Source: an uncultured Collinsella sp.
Lineage (GTDB): Bacteria; Actinomycetota; Coriobacteriia; Coriobacteriales; Coriobacteriaceae
NCBI GenBank assembly: GCA_900552705.1
Contig: USAX01000020.1
Coordinates: 1 to 21,322 of the forward strand
Length of the DNA: 21,322 nucleotides
Direction of reading: 5' to 3'
Shown: positions 1-6,946 of the stretch, piece by piece
How the letters are laid out: each line of letters opens with the position of its first letter
Numbering within the stretch: position 1 is the stretch's first letter
The notes under the pieces: model-generated
The model's database searches: none
What the model saw: the letters and a program-made list of their open reading frames with translations, nothing else
Told to the model about the DNA's origin: nothing
Translations under genes and position numbers: made by a program

Positions 1-575
1 TCGTCTTTTTTGACGCGGCCATCTACAGCCCAGGCACCAGCTGGATCAAAACCAACCTCTACGACGGCGTGTACAATGCCACGCAGGCGCTTCTCGATGC
101 CGGCTACGAGGACTTTTTCTCCATTGCCGCCAACATGACCGAAATGCGCACCCGTATGGAGCGTTTTCAGGGGTATGCCGAGGCGCTGGCAGCGAACGGA
201 CAACTCTACAAAGCGATTCCCATCGACCACAACAAGCCGTCGGTCAGTGAGCTTACCGAGTACTTTAAATACAAGCTCAACCCCGCCAAGCGAACCCTTA
301 TCTTCGTGCAAAATCAGTGGGCACTTCCCCGTGTCTACAAGGCCCTCCAGCCCATGGCCCATCTACTTCCGCAGCAAATCGGTCTTTTGGGACTCAACTG
401 CGAAGACTGGACCAACCTCACCACGCCGACCGTCTCCACGATCATCGAGCCCGTCGACCAGGAAGGCAGGGAGGCGGCCGAGATGCTCCTCGCACTACTC
501 GATGGCAGCAGCATGCCCGGTGAGCAGCGCATTCTCGAATGCAAACTCAATTGGCTCGGCTCCACCTCAATCTAG
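1..575 (+). CDS. LacI-family transcriptional regulator, C-terminal part (5' end outside window)
   Basis: The reading frame is open from the window edge (first full codon at position 3) to a TAG at 573-575, giving about 190 residues. It resembles the C-terminal half of the periplasmic-binding-protein-like effector domain of LacI/GalR regulators: a segment with ALLDAGYEDFFSIA, a FQGYAEAL stretch, then GLLGLNCEDWTNLTTPTVSTI and the closing IIEPVDQEGREAAEMLLALL helix. That order (predicted position, 'promoter/operator specific target in family members', repeat-dimer helix) is typical of sugar-responsive repressors. The helix-turn-helix and most of the N-terminal half are outside the window, so neither the DNA site nor the ligand can be named. 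The internal GTG at 69 is not the true start. A GalR-like relative or a solute-binding protein are less likely alternatives, since no signal peptide region is visible. Confidence 0.8.
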   Translation, partial: VFFDAAIYSPGTSWIKTNLYDGVYNATQALLDAGYEDFFSIAANMTEMRTRMERFQGYAEALAANGQLYKAIPIDHNKPSVSELTEYFKYKLNPAKRTLIFVQNQWALPRVYKALQPMAHLLPQQIGLLGLNCEDWTNLTTPTVSTIIEPVDQEGREAAEMLLALLDGSSMPGEQRILECKLNWLGSTSI

Positions 576-591
576 CCATAAGCCCAACATG

Positions 592-620
592 GGGGCAAAT
601 GGACCAGCGGCATTTGTCCC
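592..620. repeat. 10-bp hairpin after the LacI-type gene
   Basis: GGGGCAAATG at 592-601 pairs with CATTTGTCCC at 611-620 around a 9-base loop, with one G-T wobble. It starts 17 bases after the regulator stop codon. There is no T-run after it, so it is a poor classical terminator. It may be a terminator without a U-tract, or a dyad bound by a regulator upstream of the nuclease gene. Confidence 0.45.
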
Positions 621-705
621 AAATCTTAAGTATTCGTTCGACAGAACGGCCTCTGCCGGCTCCTGCTAGACTGGTAGATTCCCAACCGTCCATCCAGGAG
701 CCTCA

Positions 706-1671
706 ATGTCGCGCAAGTCCGCCTACAAGCAAGTACTTTCCATCGGCACCGCCGTGGTGCTGGGGTTTGCGCTGTTTACGGGATCGCTCGACGGAGCTCC
801 CAAGCTGCTCTCGCCGCAAAGCGATGAACAGGCGGCGGCTCTGGCCGAGAAGCAAAACGAGAGTCCCAACCGCACCGACAACGAGGCAGACCTGGTCGCC
901 CGGCTCGAATCGGGAACAGCCAGCTCCGAGGACTCCGGCGATGGCTCCGAATCCGCCGCACCCGACACCGGTGACGCCGCTTCCGAGGACAGCTCCACCA
1001 CCCCCATCGACGAGGTCGAAAACCCCGATCTCGACCGCGCCCGCGGCGTATATCTCAGCAGCATTCCCGACTACGCCGGCAATCCCTACGTTGCCCTTCG
1101 CGCCGACAGCACGCACCCGCTCGGCATGCCGTCATTCACGCTCGATGAATACGAGCGCGCCACCGAAGAGGGCTGCTTTAAGAAGTTCTCCAAGCTCGAC
1201 AGTCTGGGCCGCACCCGCAAAGCGCTTGCCTGCGTGGGCCCCGAATCGCTCGGTCAGGGCAAGCGCGGCGATATCTCGCGTATCCACCCCGCCGGATGGC
1301 ACCAGCAACGCTATGACTTTGTTCCGGGCCAGAGCCTCTACAACCGCTGTCACCTTATCGCTTGGTCGCTCTGCGGTGAAAACGCCAACCGCAAGAATCT
1401 CCTCACCGGCACGCGCTATCTTAACGAGACGGGCATGCTACCGTTTGAAGAGCAAATTCTCAACTATATTCGCGATACGGGTGACCATGTGCTCTACCGC
1501 GTCACGCCCATGTATAACGAAGAGGAACTTGTCTGCCGTGGCGTACGCCTTGAGGCGCAATCGGTCGAGGACCACGGCAAGACCCTCTGCTTCCACGTGT
1601 ACTGCTACAACCTGCAGCCGCATGTGCAGATCGACTACGCCACCGGCCGCAACCAGGCCTCGGGAGACTAG
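706..1671 (+). CDS. exported DNA/RNA non-specific endonuclease (Endonuclease_NS_2-like)
   Basis: This is a 321-residue protein. Residues 9-27 form one hydrophobic segment after a basic start (MSRKSAYKQ), which reads as a signal peptide or membrane anchor; there is no lipobox. Residues 37-110 are rich in Ser, Asp, Glu and Ala and look disordered, like a cell-wall-crossing linker. The nuclease domain follows (about 120-310). Its core is YNRCHLIAWSLCGENANRKN with LLTGTRYLN directly after. This is the H-N-N signature of bacterial EndA/DNA-entry nuclease relatives, with His216 the likely general base and Asn228/Asn231 likely metal-binding. Known members degrade extracellular or incoming DNA. The start is fixed by AGGAG at 696-700, five bases before ATG. 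It is transcribed alone and ends at a bidirectional terminator. A role in nucleic acid scavenging or DNA uptake is inference. Confidence 0.85.
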   Translation: MSRKSAYKQVLSIGTAVVLGFALFTGSLDGAPKLLSPQSDEQAAALAEKQNESPNRTDNEADLVARLESGTASSEDSGDGSESAAPDTGDAASEDSSTTPIDEVENPDLDRARGVYLSSIPDYAGNPYVALRADSTHPLGMPSFTLDEYERATEEGCFKKFSKLDSLGRTRKALACVGPESLGQGKRGDISRIHPAGWHQQRYDFVPGQSLYNRCHLIAWSLCGENANRKNLLTGTRYLNETGMLPFEEQILNYIRDTGDHVLYRVTPMYNEEELVCRGVRLEAQSVEDHGKTLCFHVYCYNLQPHVQIDYATGRNQASGD

Positions 1672-1735
1672 GGCCGATCGCGCCGCTCGTAACCCAAAAA
1701 ATGATCCGTTTTCCTCCGTCCCCAAGGGATCAAAT

Positions 1736-1767
1736 AAGGCCGCCCCGGTTACCCAGAGCGGCCTTTT
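1736..1767. terminator. bidirectional terminator between convergent genes
   Basis: AAGGCCGC (1736-1743) pairs perfectly with GCGGCCTT (1758-1765) around a 14-base loop. TTTT follows on the plus strand, and the minus-strand side reads TTATTTG. It lies between the nuclease gene (+) and the EF-G-like gene (-), so it can serve both. Confidence 0.8.
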
Positions 1768-1800
1768 CGTCAGCACCTACATTGCAGGCAACGCCACACG

Positions 1801-3876
1801 CTACTTGGCGCGGCCCTCCTCATAGCGCTCGACCAGCTTGGCCTGAACGTCATAAGGCACCTGCTCATAGCCCGCGGGCTTCATGGTAAAGTCGCCCGTG
1901 CCGCGCGTGATGGAGCGCAGGCGCGTCGAATAATCCGTCAGCTCGGCCAGCGGCGCCTGGGCAATAACCACGGTGTCTCCGCGCTCATCGGTTTCCATGC
2001 CCGTCACGCGACCGCGCGAGGCCGAGATGTCGCCCATTACAGCGCCGGCGTAGCTCTCGGGGATGGTCACCGTGATTTCCTCGATGGGCTCCAGCACCAC
2101 CGGGTCGGCATCGGCGCACGCCTTGCGCAGGCCGATGCGAGCCGCCGCGCGGAACGCCATCTCGTTGGAGTCGACGCTGTGATACGAACCGTCGTACACA
2201 GCCACGCGAATGCCCGTAAGCGGGTAGCCGGCAATGATGCCGTCCTTCATAGTCTCCTGAACGCCCTTGTCCACGGCGGGAATGAGCGAACGCGGGATGC
2301 GGCCACCCACGACCTCGTCCACAAACTCATAACCGTCGCTCGTTCCGTCGGGTCCAATGAGCGGCTCCACGCGCAGCCAGCAGTCGCCATACTGACCGGC
2401 GCCACCGGTCTGCTTCTTGTGGCGGCCCTGGGCACTTGCCGTGCGGCGAATGGTCTCACGATACGGAATGCGAATCGGCACGCTCTTGGCCGCGACCTTG
2501 GTGCGGTCCTCAAGGCGATTGAGCAGGACCGAAACCTGCGCCTCACCCACGGCGGAGATGATAGTCTGGCCGGTCTCCTCGTCACGATCGATGCTCATGG
2601 TCGGATCGGCCTTGCACGCCTTCTCGATAAACGTGTATAGCTTCTCCTCGTCACCGCGGTTCTCGGCCTCGATGGCGATGCGGTACTGCGAGTTGGGGAA
2701 CTTAAACGCCGCAGCCTCGACCTTGCCGGTAATCGAGAGTGTATCGCCCGTCTCGGCCGCCAGCTTGGGCGCCACGATGATATCGCCGGCATAAGCGTGG
2801 CCGACCTCGGTCATGTCACGGCCGCACATCACATACAGGTGGGCCAGACGCTCACCCTTGCGCGTGCGCGCATTGACCAGCTCAAGGCCCGGCTCAAGCG
2901 TACCCGTCAGCACCTTGATAAAGCTGATGCGACCCTGTTGCGGATCGGCCAAGGTCTTAAACACAAATGCCACCGGGCGGTCATCGTCACTCGAGATCTT
3001 AAGCGAATCGCCGTCGATGAGCGGCATCTCGCCGTAGTCCGTCGGCGCCGGGAAGTACGTGGCGATATCGTCCATCAGCGAGTTGACGCCCTGCTCTTTA
3101 ATGCAATCGCCCGCAAAGACCGGCACAAAGATGCGCTCGGCGATCGCCTTCGACAGCAGGCCTTCAAGCTCCTCCTGCGTCAGTGTCTCCTCGCCTTCCA
3201 AGTACTTCATCATCAGTTCGTCGTCAGCCTCGGCCACCAGCTCGCACAGATGGTCATGGGCTTCCTCGGCCTGGGCACGATACTCCTCGGGAATCTCCGA
3301 CTCAACGGCTTCAGTGCCGTTGCAATGGCGTGCCTTCATGCGCACCAGATCGATGATGCCGTCGAAGTCCTCGCCCTCGCCCCAGGGAAGGGTCACGGCG
3401 CCCAGGCGCATACCAAAGCGCTCCTGCAGCAGATTCATCGTGGTCGCAAAGCTGGCCTCAGAGCGCGACAGGCGGTTTACGAACACCGCACGCGCCAGAC
3501 GCAGGTCCTCGGCGGCATACCAGAGCTTAACCGTCGTAGGCTGTGGGCCGGCCTCGGCATCGACCACAAACAGAGCCGTCTCGCAGACGCTCATCGCGGC
3601 AAAGGCGTCGCCGATAAAATCGGGATAGCACGGGGCATCGAGCACATTGATGCGCGCGCCCTTCCAGTCGATCGGCGCGATGGTTGTCGAGATGGAAAAC
3701 GCACGCTTGACCTCTTCGGGGTCATAGTCGAGCGTGGGCTTGGTGCCGTCGTGGCCGCCCAGGCGGGCGGTCTTGCCGGAAAGGTGGAGCATGGCCTCGG
3801 CGAGTGAAGTCTTGCCCACCCCGCCTTGGCCTACGAGCACCACGTTCCTTACGTTACCGGTCTTGGGAGCACCCAT
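1801..3876 (-). CDS. elongation factor G-like protein (EF-G paralog, degenerate G domain)
   Basis: This 691-residue protein has the five-domain EF-G layout. The P-loop GQGGVGKT is at residues 16-23. The switch I segment (RAFSIST) lacks the usual RGITI. Domain IV carries the recognisable YRETIRRTASAQGRHKKQ followed by TGGAGQYGDC, and domain V has ISASRGRV. Two GTPase motifs depart from consensus: G3 is DAPC (80-83) rather than DTPG followed by His, and G4 is NRLS (134-137) rather than NKxD. I chose ATG 3876 because AAGGAGG (3882-3888) lies five bases upstream; an open frame to 3987 has no such site. The gene stands alone, not in the rpsL-rpsG-fusA-tuf cluster, so it is an EF-G2-type paralog and not the housekeeping factor. 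Relatives have been linked to ribosome recycling or tetracycline-type protection, but no function can be assigned here. Confidence 0.9.
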   Translation of the reverse strand: MGAPKTGNVRNVVLVGQGGVGKTSLAEAMLHLSGKTARLGGHDGTKPTLDYDPEEVKRAFSISTTIAPIDWKGARINVLDAPCYPDFIGDAFAAMSVCETALFVVDAEAGPQPTTVKLWYAAEDLRLARAVFVNRLSRSEASFATTMNLLQERFGMRLGAVTLPWGEGEDFDGIIDLVRMKARHCNGTEAVESEIPEEYRAQAEEAHDHLCELVAEADDELMMKYLEGEETLTQEELEGLLSKAIAERIFVPVFAGDCIKEQGVNSLMDDIATYFPAPTDYGEMPLIDGDSLKISSDDDRPVAFVFKTLADPQQGRISFIKVLTGTLEPGLELVNARTRKGERLAHLYVMCGRDMTEVGHAYAGDIIVAPKLAAETGDTLSITGKVEAAAFKFPNSQYRIAIEAENRGDEEKLYTFIEKACKADPTMSIDRDEETGQTIISAVGEAQVSVLLNRLEDRTKVAAKSVPIRIPYRETIRRTASAQGRHKKQTGGAGQYGDCWLRVEPLIGPDGTSDGYEFVDEVVGGRIPRSLIPAVDKGVQETMKDGIIAGYPLTGIRVAVYDGSYHSVDSNEMAFRAAARIGLRKACADADPVVLEPIEEITVTIPESYAGAVMGDISASRGRVTGMETDERGDTVVIAQAPLAELTDYSTRLRSITRGTGDFTMKPAGYEQVPYDVQAKLVERYEEGRAK

Positions 3877-4116
3877 GATGACCTCCTTGCAGGGCCGCGC
3901 GCAATGCGCGACGCCAACGGGGAGAGTTCGCGGTCGGTGCCGTCCTGGGAGCAGCATGGTCGGCAGCCGAGCCGACTCACCCTCCAAATGTCCTATGCCA
4001 CCACCCTACCCTCACGGGCGGCTGTCCATGCATACCTTTCGGCGCACGTATGAATACAGGCGGCGAGAGGAAGAGACAAGCTTGTGAGTCGATTATTGAA
4101 CCCCGTCGACGCAAAC
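3877..4116. other. intergenic region upstream of the EF-G-like gene
   Basis: No gene is seen in these 240 bases. On the minus strand a weak promoter candidate is TTGTCT (4074-4079), 17 bases, TATTCA (4051-4056). It would give a 5' untranslated leader of about 170 bases, which is long enough for a structured leader, but I recognise no riboswitch in it. Confidence 0.3.
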
Positions 4117-4152
4117 AAAAGCCGCCACAGACCGTAAGACCTGCGGCGGCTT
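4117..4152 (-). terminator. terminator of the amino acid ABC transporter operon
   Basis: AAGCCGCC and GGCGGCTT form the stem (4119-4126 with 4145-4152), and on the minus strand it is followed by TTTTGTTTGC. It lies 33 bases after the ATPase gene stop codon at 4186. Confidence 0.8.
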
Positions 4153-4185
4153 CGCCTCAATTAATAGTTGAGTAAATACCTGAGC

Positions 4186-4950
4186 CTATCCCTCGATACG
4201 GCTCAAGAACTCACGCGCGCGCTGCTCGCGCGGATGGTCGATGACCTGCTCGGCAGGTCCCTCCTCGACAATACGACCGCCGTCCATAAAGACCACGCGG
4301 TCGGCAACGTCGCGGGCAAACTGCATCGCGTGTGTCACGATCACCATAGTCATATTCTGCGCAGCGAGGTCTTTAATGACACGCAGCACCTCGGCCGTCA
4401 ACTCTGGATCGAGCGCCGAGGTCGGCTCGTCAAAGAACAAGATTTCCGGGTCGAGCGCCAAGGCGCGGGCAATACTCACGCGCTGCTGCTGACCGCCCGA
4501 AAGCTCGCAGGGCACCTTGTTCTCGTTACCCGTAAGCCCCATCTGTGCAATAAGCTCGTGTGCGCGGGCCTCCGCCTGCTCGCGCGGGCGCTTAAGCACG
4601 CGGATCGGTGCATCGGTGATGTTTTTCATCACGGTATAGTGCGGGAACAGATTGTAGTTCTGAAACACCAGACCAAACCGCGAGCGCGCCTGTTTAGGTA
4701 CATCGCCCTTTGCGTACACCGCGCCCGAACCCGCATCTGTCGCGACGGCAAGGTCGCCAAACGAGAGCGAGCCACCATCGAGCGTCTCGAGCAGCGTGGC
4801 ACAGCGCAGCAGCGTGGACTTACCGCCGCCCGAAGGCCCGATAATCGCCACAACCTCGCCACGCTTTACCTCGAGTGAGATATCCTTGAGCACCTTATTG
4901 CCGCCAAACGCCTTGCGCGCGTTCGCTATATTCATTACCGAATTAATCAT
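4186..4950 (-). CDS. polar amino acid ABC transporter, ATP-binding protein
   Basis: This 254-residue protein is the cytoplasmic ATPase of a polar amino acid importer (GlnQ/HisP type). It carries Walker A GPSGGGKST, the Q-loop region FQNYNLFPHYTV, the ABC signature LSGGQQQRVSIARAL, Walker B ILFFDEPTSALDPE and the H-loop VTHAMQFARDVADRV. The length is normal for the family. The ATG at 4948-4950 overlaps the end of the permease gene (stop codon 4943-4945), which points to translational coupling and equal dosage of permease and ATPase. An open frame extends upstream to 5001 inside the permease gene but has no reason to be used, and a second in-frame ATG at 4935 is possible. It is the last gene of the operon and is followed by a terminator. 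The substrate cannot be told from the ATPase. Confidence 0.95.
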   Translation of the reverse strand: MINSVMNIANARKAFGGNKVLKDISLEVKRGEVVAIIGPSGGGKSTLLRCATLLETLDGGSLSFGDLAVATDAGSGAVYAKGDVPKQARSRFGLVFQNYNLFPHYTVMKNITDAPIRVLKRPREQAEARAHELIAQMGLTGNENKVPCELSGGQQQRVSIARALALDPEILFFDEPTSALDPELTAEVLRVIKDLAAQNMTMVIVTHAMQFARDVADRVVFMDGGRIVEEGPAEQVIDHPREQRAREFLSRIEG

Positions 4951-5596
4951 GGTAGTAATCCAATTTTTTCTCGGCGGCGCCCAGCAGCATCTCGACCACA
5001 AAGTTAAAGACCCAGTAGATCAGCGCCGCAATCGCAAACGGCACCATGCTCACCTGCGAGGCAACCAGCGCCTTGGCGGTCGAGAACATCTCACCCACGC
5101 CAATGGCAAACGCCAGCGACGTGTCCTTGACCAGTGTGATGATCTCGTTGCCCATCGCCGGCAGAATACGCTTGGCGACCTGCGGCATCACGATATACAG
5201 AAACGTTTGCATGCGCGAGTAGCCCAGCACCTCGGCGGCCTCATATTGACCGCGCGGAATGGACTGCAGGCCCGATCGATAGATCTCGGCAAAATAGCCG
5301 GCGTAGTTGATGATGAACGCCACGACGCACGCCGTCCACTTGGAATCGGGCGTGAGCGAAATGCCAAACACGTAGTACGGGGCAAAGTAGATGGCAAACA
5401 TCTGCAGCATGAGCGGCGTACCGCGCATGACCGAAATGTAGATGCGCGCAATCCAGCGAAGCGGCGCGATTTTGCTCATGCGCATAAACGCCACGGGGAT
5501 TCCCAGCGGAATCGACCCCAGCAGCGTCAGCACAAACAGCTGCAAGCTGACCAAGAATCCCTGGCCAAGCATCTGCATCATGACCTGAATAGACAA
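4943..5596 (-). CDS. polar amino acid ABC transporter, permease
   Basis: This is a HisM/GlnP-type membrane subunit of about 217 residues. Hydrophobic segments include GFLVSLQLFVLTLLGSIPLG near the N-terminus, LMLQMFAIYFAPYYVFGISL in the middle and FAIAALIYWVFNFVVEMLL at the end. The cytoplasmic EAA loop that docks the ATPase is YEAAEVLGYSRMQTFLYIVM. MRGTPLMLQ is typical of this subfamily. The start is uncertain. I chose TTG at 5596 because GAGAG lies about six bases upstream. Another TTG at 5635 lacks a ribosome binding site, and ATG at 5581 would still leave a complete permease. A single permease gene means the transporter is probably a homodimer in the membrane. It is separated from the upstream binding-protein gene by about 150 bases that hold a long hairpin. 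Confidence 0.92.
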   Translation of the reverse strand: MSIQVMMQMLGQGFLVSLQLFVLTLLGSIPLGIPVAFMRMSKIAPLRWIARIYISVMRGTPLMLQMFAIYFAPYYVFGISLTPDSKWTACVVAFIINYAGYFAEIYRSGLQSIPRGQYEAAEVLGYSRMQTFLYIVMPQVAKRILPAMGNEIITLVKDTSLAFAIGVGEMFSTAKALVASQVSMVPFAIAALIYWVFNFVVEMLLGAAEKKLDYYHD

Positions 5597-5641
5597 CCCA
5601 AGCTCTCTTTCACAGTAACGGAACAGCGAACCCAATGCTAA

Positions 5642-5748
5642 AGCGGGTTTTCCAGGTGCCCGAGTTTGCCGTGAAAGAGGAGCGCCGCGTACTAAATGTA
5701 CGCAAGCGACGGTTTGAACGGCAAAATCGGGTGCCTGGGAAAGCCGCT
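5642..5748. repeat. long imperfect inverted repeat with nested hairpin (element A)
   Basis: The arms 5642-5672 and 5718-5748 match at 26 of 31 positions. Between them a small perfect hairpin, GCGTAC (5687-5692), loop TAAAT, GTACGC (5698-5703), sits in the 45-base loop. The right arm contains CGGGTGCCTGGG (5728-5739) and just touches the stop codon of the binding-protein gene. The element fills most of the gap between the binding-protein and permease genes. By analogy with REP sequences between malE and malF it could stabilise the upstream message, but that is inference. Confidence 0.8.
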
Positions 5749-6607
5749 ATTTGAGCACCCAGTTGTCGAAGGAAAGACCATAGCTTGAATACTTGTCGCA
5801 CAGGTCCTTGACTGTGCCGTCCTCGTAGAGCGCCTTGAGCGACTCGGTCACGGCGTCGGCCGACTTGGTGTCGCCCTTCTTAAAGCCGACGGCGTAGTGC
5901 TCGCTGGACAGCGGCTCATCAAGCTGCGTATAAGCATCAGGCTTGGCGGCAAGCTGATACTGGGCAATCGAAAGGTCGCAAGCCACGGCATCGACCGCGC
6001 CGCTCTCGAGCTGCATAAACGCCGTGTTGTACTCACCGATGGTGTCGAGCGTGGCAAACGTCGCCGCCAGATCCTTCTGGTCACCCTCAAGCACATCCTG
6101 CGCAGCGGAATCGGTCTGGGTAATCACGGTCTTGCCGGCAAGATCGTCCCAGCTCTTGATGCCTGCATCCTTCTTTACCACCAGCACCTGCTCGTTGAGC
6201 ATGTACGGCTCGGAGAACGTGTAGTCGTCCTCGCGGCCCTCCATGGTAAAGCCGTTCCAGATGCAGTTGATGGCGCCGGAGTTGAGCAGCGTGTCCTTGG
6301 CATCCCAATCGATGGCCTCGTAATCGACTTCCCAGCCCTGCTTATCGGCAACGGCCTTGGCAAGGTCGAGGTCAAAGCCCGTGTACTCACCGTCATCGCC
6401 CACAAAGCCGTACGGAGGATAGGACTTATCAAAGCCCACCACGAGCTTCTTGGACTCCGCAGCGCCCTTCACATCCTTGGCTGCGGCAGAACCGACAGCG
6501 GAGCCCTTGCCGGCACCACCGCCGCAACCGACAAGACCAAGGCCAAGCACCGTGGCGAGCGAGCCGGCTAGACCAACAAACTGACGACGAGACATATCGG
6601 TATTCAT
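5747..6607 (-). CDS. polar amino acid ABC transporter, substrate-binding lipoprotein
   Basis: This is a 286-residue extracellular binding protein (family 3, PBPb fold). The signal region has SRRQFVGLAG (6-15), which resembles a twin-arginine motif, and a lipobox LVGC with Cys28 as the lipid-modified residue. A Gly/Ala/Ser linker follows to about residue 50. The mature domain starts LVVGFDKSYPPYGFVGDDGE and contains YTGFDLDLAKAVADKQGW, the signature-like stretch of the family, with WNGFTMEGREDDYTFSEPY and GKTVITQTDSAAQ as later lobe elements. The start is ATG 6607, preceded by GAGGGGGAA. It is the first gene of the operon, transcribed from a promoter at 6664-6692. Homology suggests a polar amino acid or similar small ligand; which one cannot be read from the sequence. 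Confidence 0.94.
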   Translation of the reverse strand: MNTDMSRRQFVGLAGSLATVLGLGLVGCGGGAGKGSAVGSAAAKDVKGAAESKKLVVGFDKSYPPYGFVGDDGEYTGFDLDLAKAVADKQGWEVDYEAIDWDAKDTLLNSGAINCIWNGFTMEGREDDYTFSEPYMLNEQVLVVKKDAGIKSWDDLAGKTVITQTDSAAQDVLEGDQKDLAATFATLDTIGEYNTAFMQLESGAVDAVACDLSIAQYQLAAKPDAYTQLDEPLSSEHYAVGFKKGDTKSADAVTESLKALYEDGTVKDLCDKYSSYGLSFDNWVLK

Positions 6608-6635
6608 GGTATTCCCCCTCGATAGTACTTTAGTT

Positions 6636-6692
6636 AGGTAAAGTGAGTCATGTAACGTTCAGAATCATACACTTTACCTTGATAGAGTACAA
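6636..6692 (-). promoter_or_regulatory. promoter and candidate operator dyad of the ABC transporter operon
   Basis: On the minus strand TTGTAC (6687-6692), a 17-base spacer and TATGAT (6664-6669) form a sigma-A-like promoter. A perfect 10-bp inverted repeat, AGGTAAAGTG (6636-6645) and CACTTTACCT (6670-6679), flanks the -10 box, with arm centres 34 bp apart, about three helical turns. AACGTT, itself a palindrome, lies at the middle (6654-6659). This layout fits a dimeric or tetrameric repressor site. The regulator is not known. Confidence 0.6.
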
Positions 6693-6700
6693 GGGAGGGT

Positions 6701-6837
6701 TTGCCCGCCGGGTGCCGGGGCAGGGGTTAAGTTTGCTGCTCTACAGTCCTGCTCACGACGGAGAGCACATTAAGTGCTCTCCTGTTCGTGCGGAACTCGC
6801 GACAAACTTAACCCCTGCCCCGGCACCCGGCGGGCAA
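6701..6837. repeat. perfect 35-bp inverted repeat with nested hairpin (element B)
   Basis: The arms 6701-6735 and 6803-6837 are exact reverse complements over 35 bases. The 67-base interior holds another perfect hairpin, GGAGAGCAC (6760-6768), loop ATTAA, GTGCTCTCC (6774-6782). The left arm has CGGGTGCCGGGG (6709-6720), nearly the same core as element A. It lies between the divergent promoters of the transporter operon and the RNA methyltransferase gene. No coding frame of any quality lies within it, and no terminal repeat resembles a known insertion sequence. Confidence 0.9.
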
Positions 6838-6901
6838 CCTTCGTTGAACTTATCACTGTCATGAAATGGCCGCTTGTATATCGTCCTTTAACTTGGAACG
6901 G

Positions 6902-6907
6902 TACAAT
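6902..6907 (+). promoter_or_regulatory. candidate -10 box (TACAAT) for the RNA methyltransferase gene
   Basis: TACAAT matches the sigma-A -10 consensus at five of six positions and lies 40 bases before the start codon. No good -35 box is found at the usual distance, so the call is weak. The same hexamer precedes three other genes in this window. Confidence 0.3.
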
Positions 6908-6946
6908 GCTTGCAGCTTTCAATTTATACATTAGTGGGGTTAATTC

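Noticed and set aside
539..1825. 428-codon frame overlapping the nuclease gene
   Set aside because: It is Pro/Arg/Ser/Thr-rich out-of-frame translation of the nuclease gene, which has the conserved motifs in its own frame.
2797..3807. 336-codon plus-strand frame opposite the EF-G-like gene
   Set aside because: Its composition (His, Arg, Leu, Ala, Gln) is that of an antisense shadow, and the minus-strand frame has clear EF-G motifs.
4796..5641. 281-codon plus-strand frame opposite the ABC transporter genes
   Set aside because: Antisense shadow of the permease and ATPase genes, with no domain and basic low-complexity sequence.
5642..6837. Insertion sequence ends with a transposase between them
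   Set aside because: No transposase or recombinase frame lies between or within the inverted repeats; the genes there are a transporter operon.
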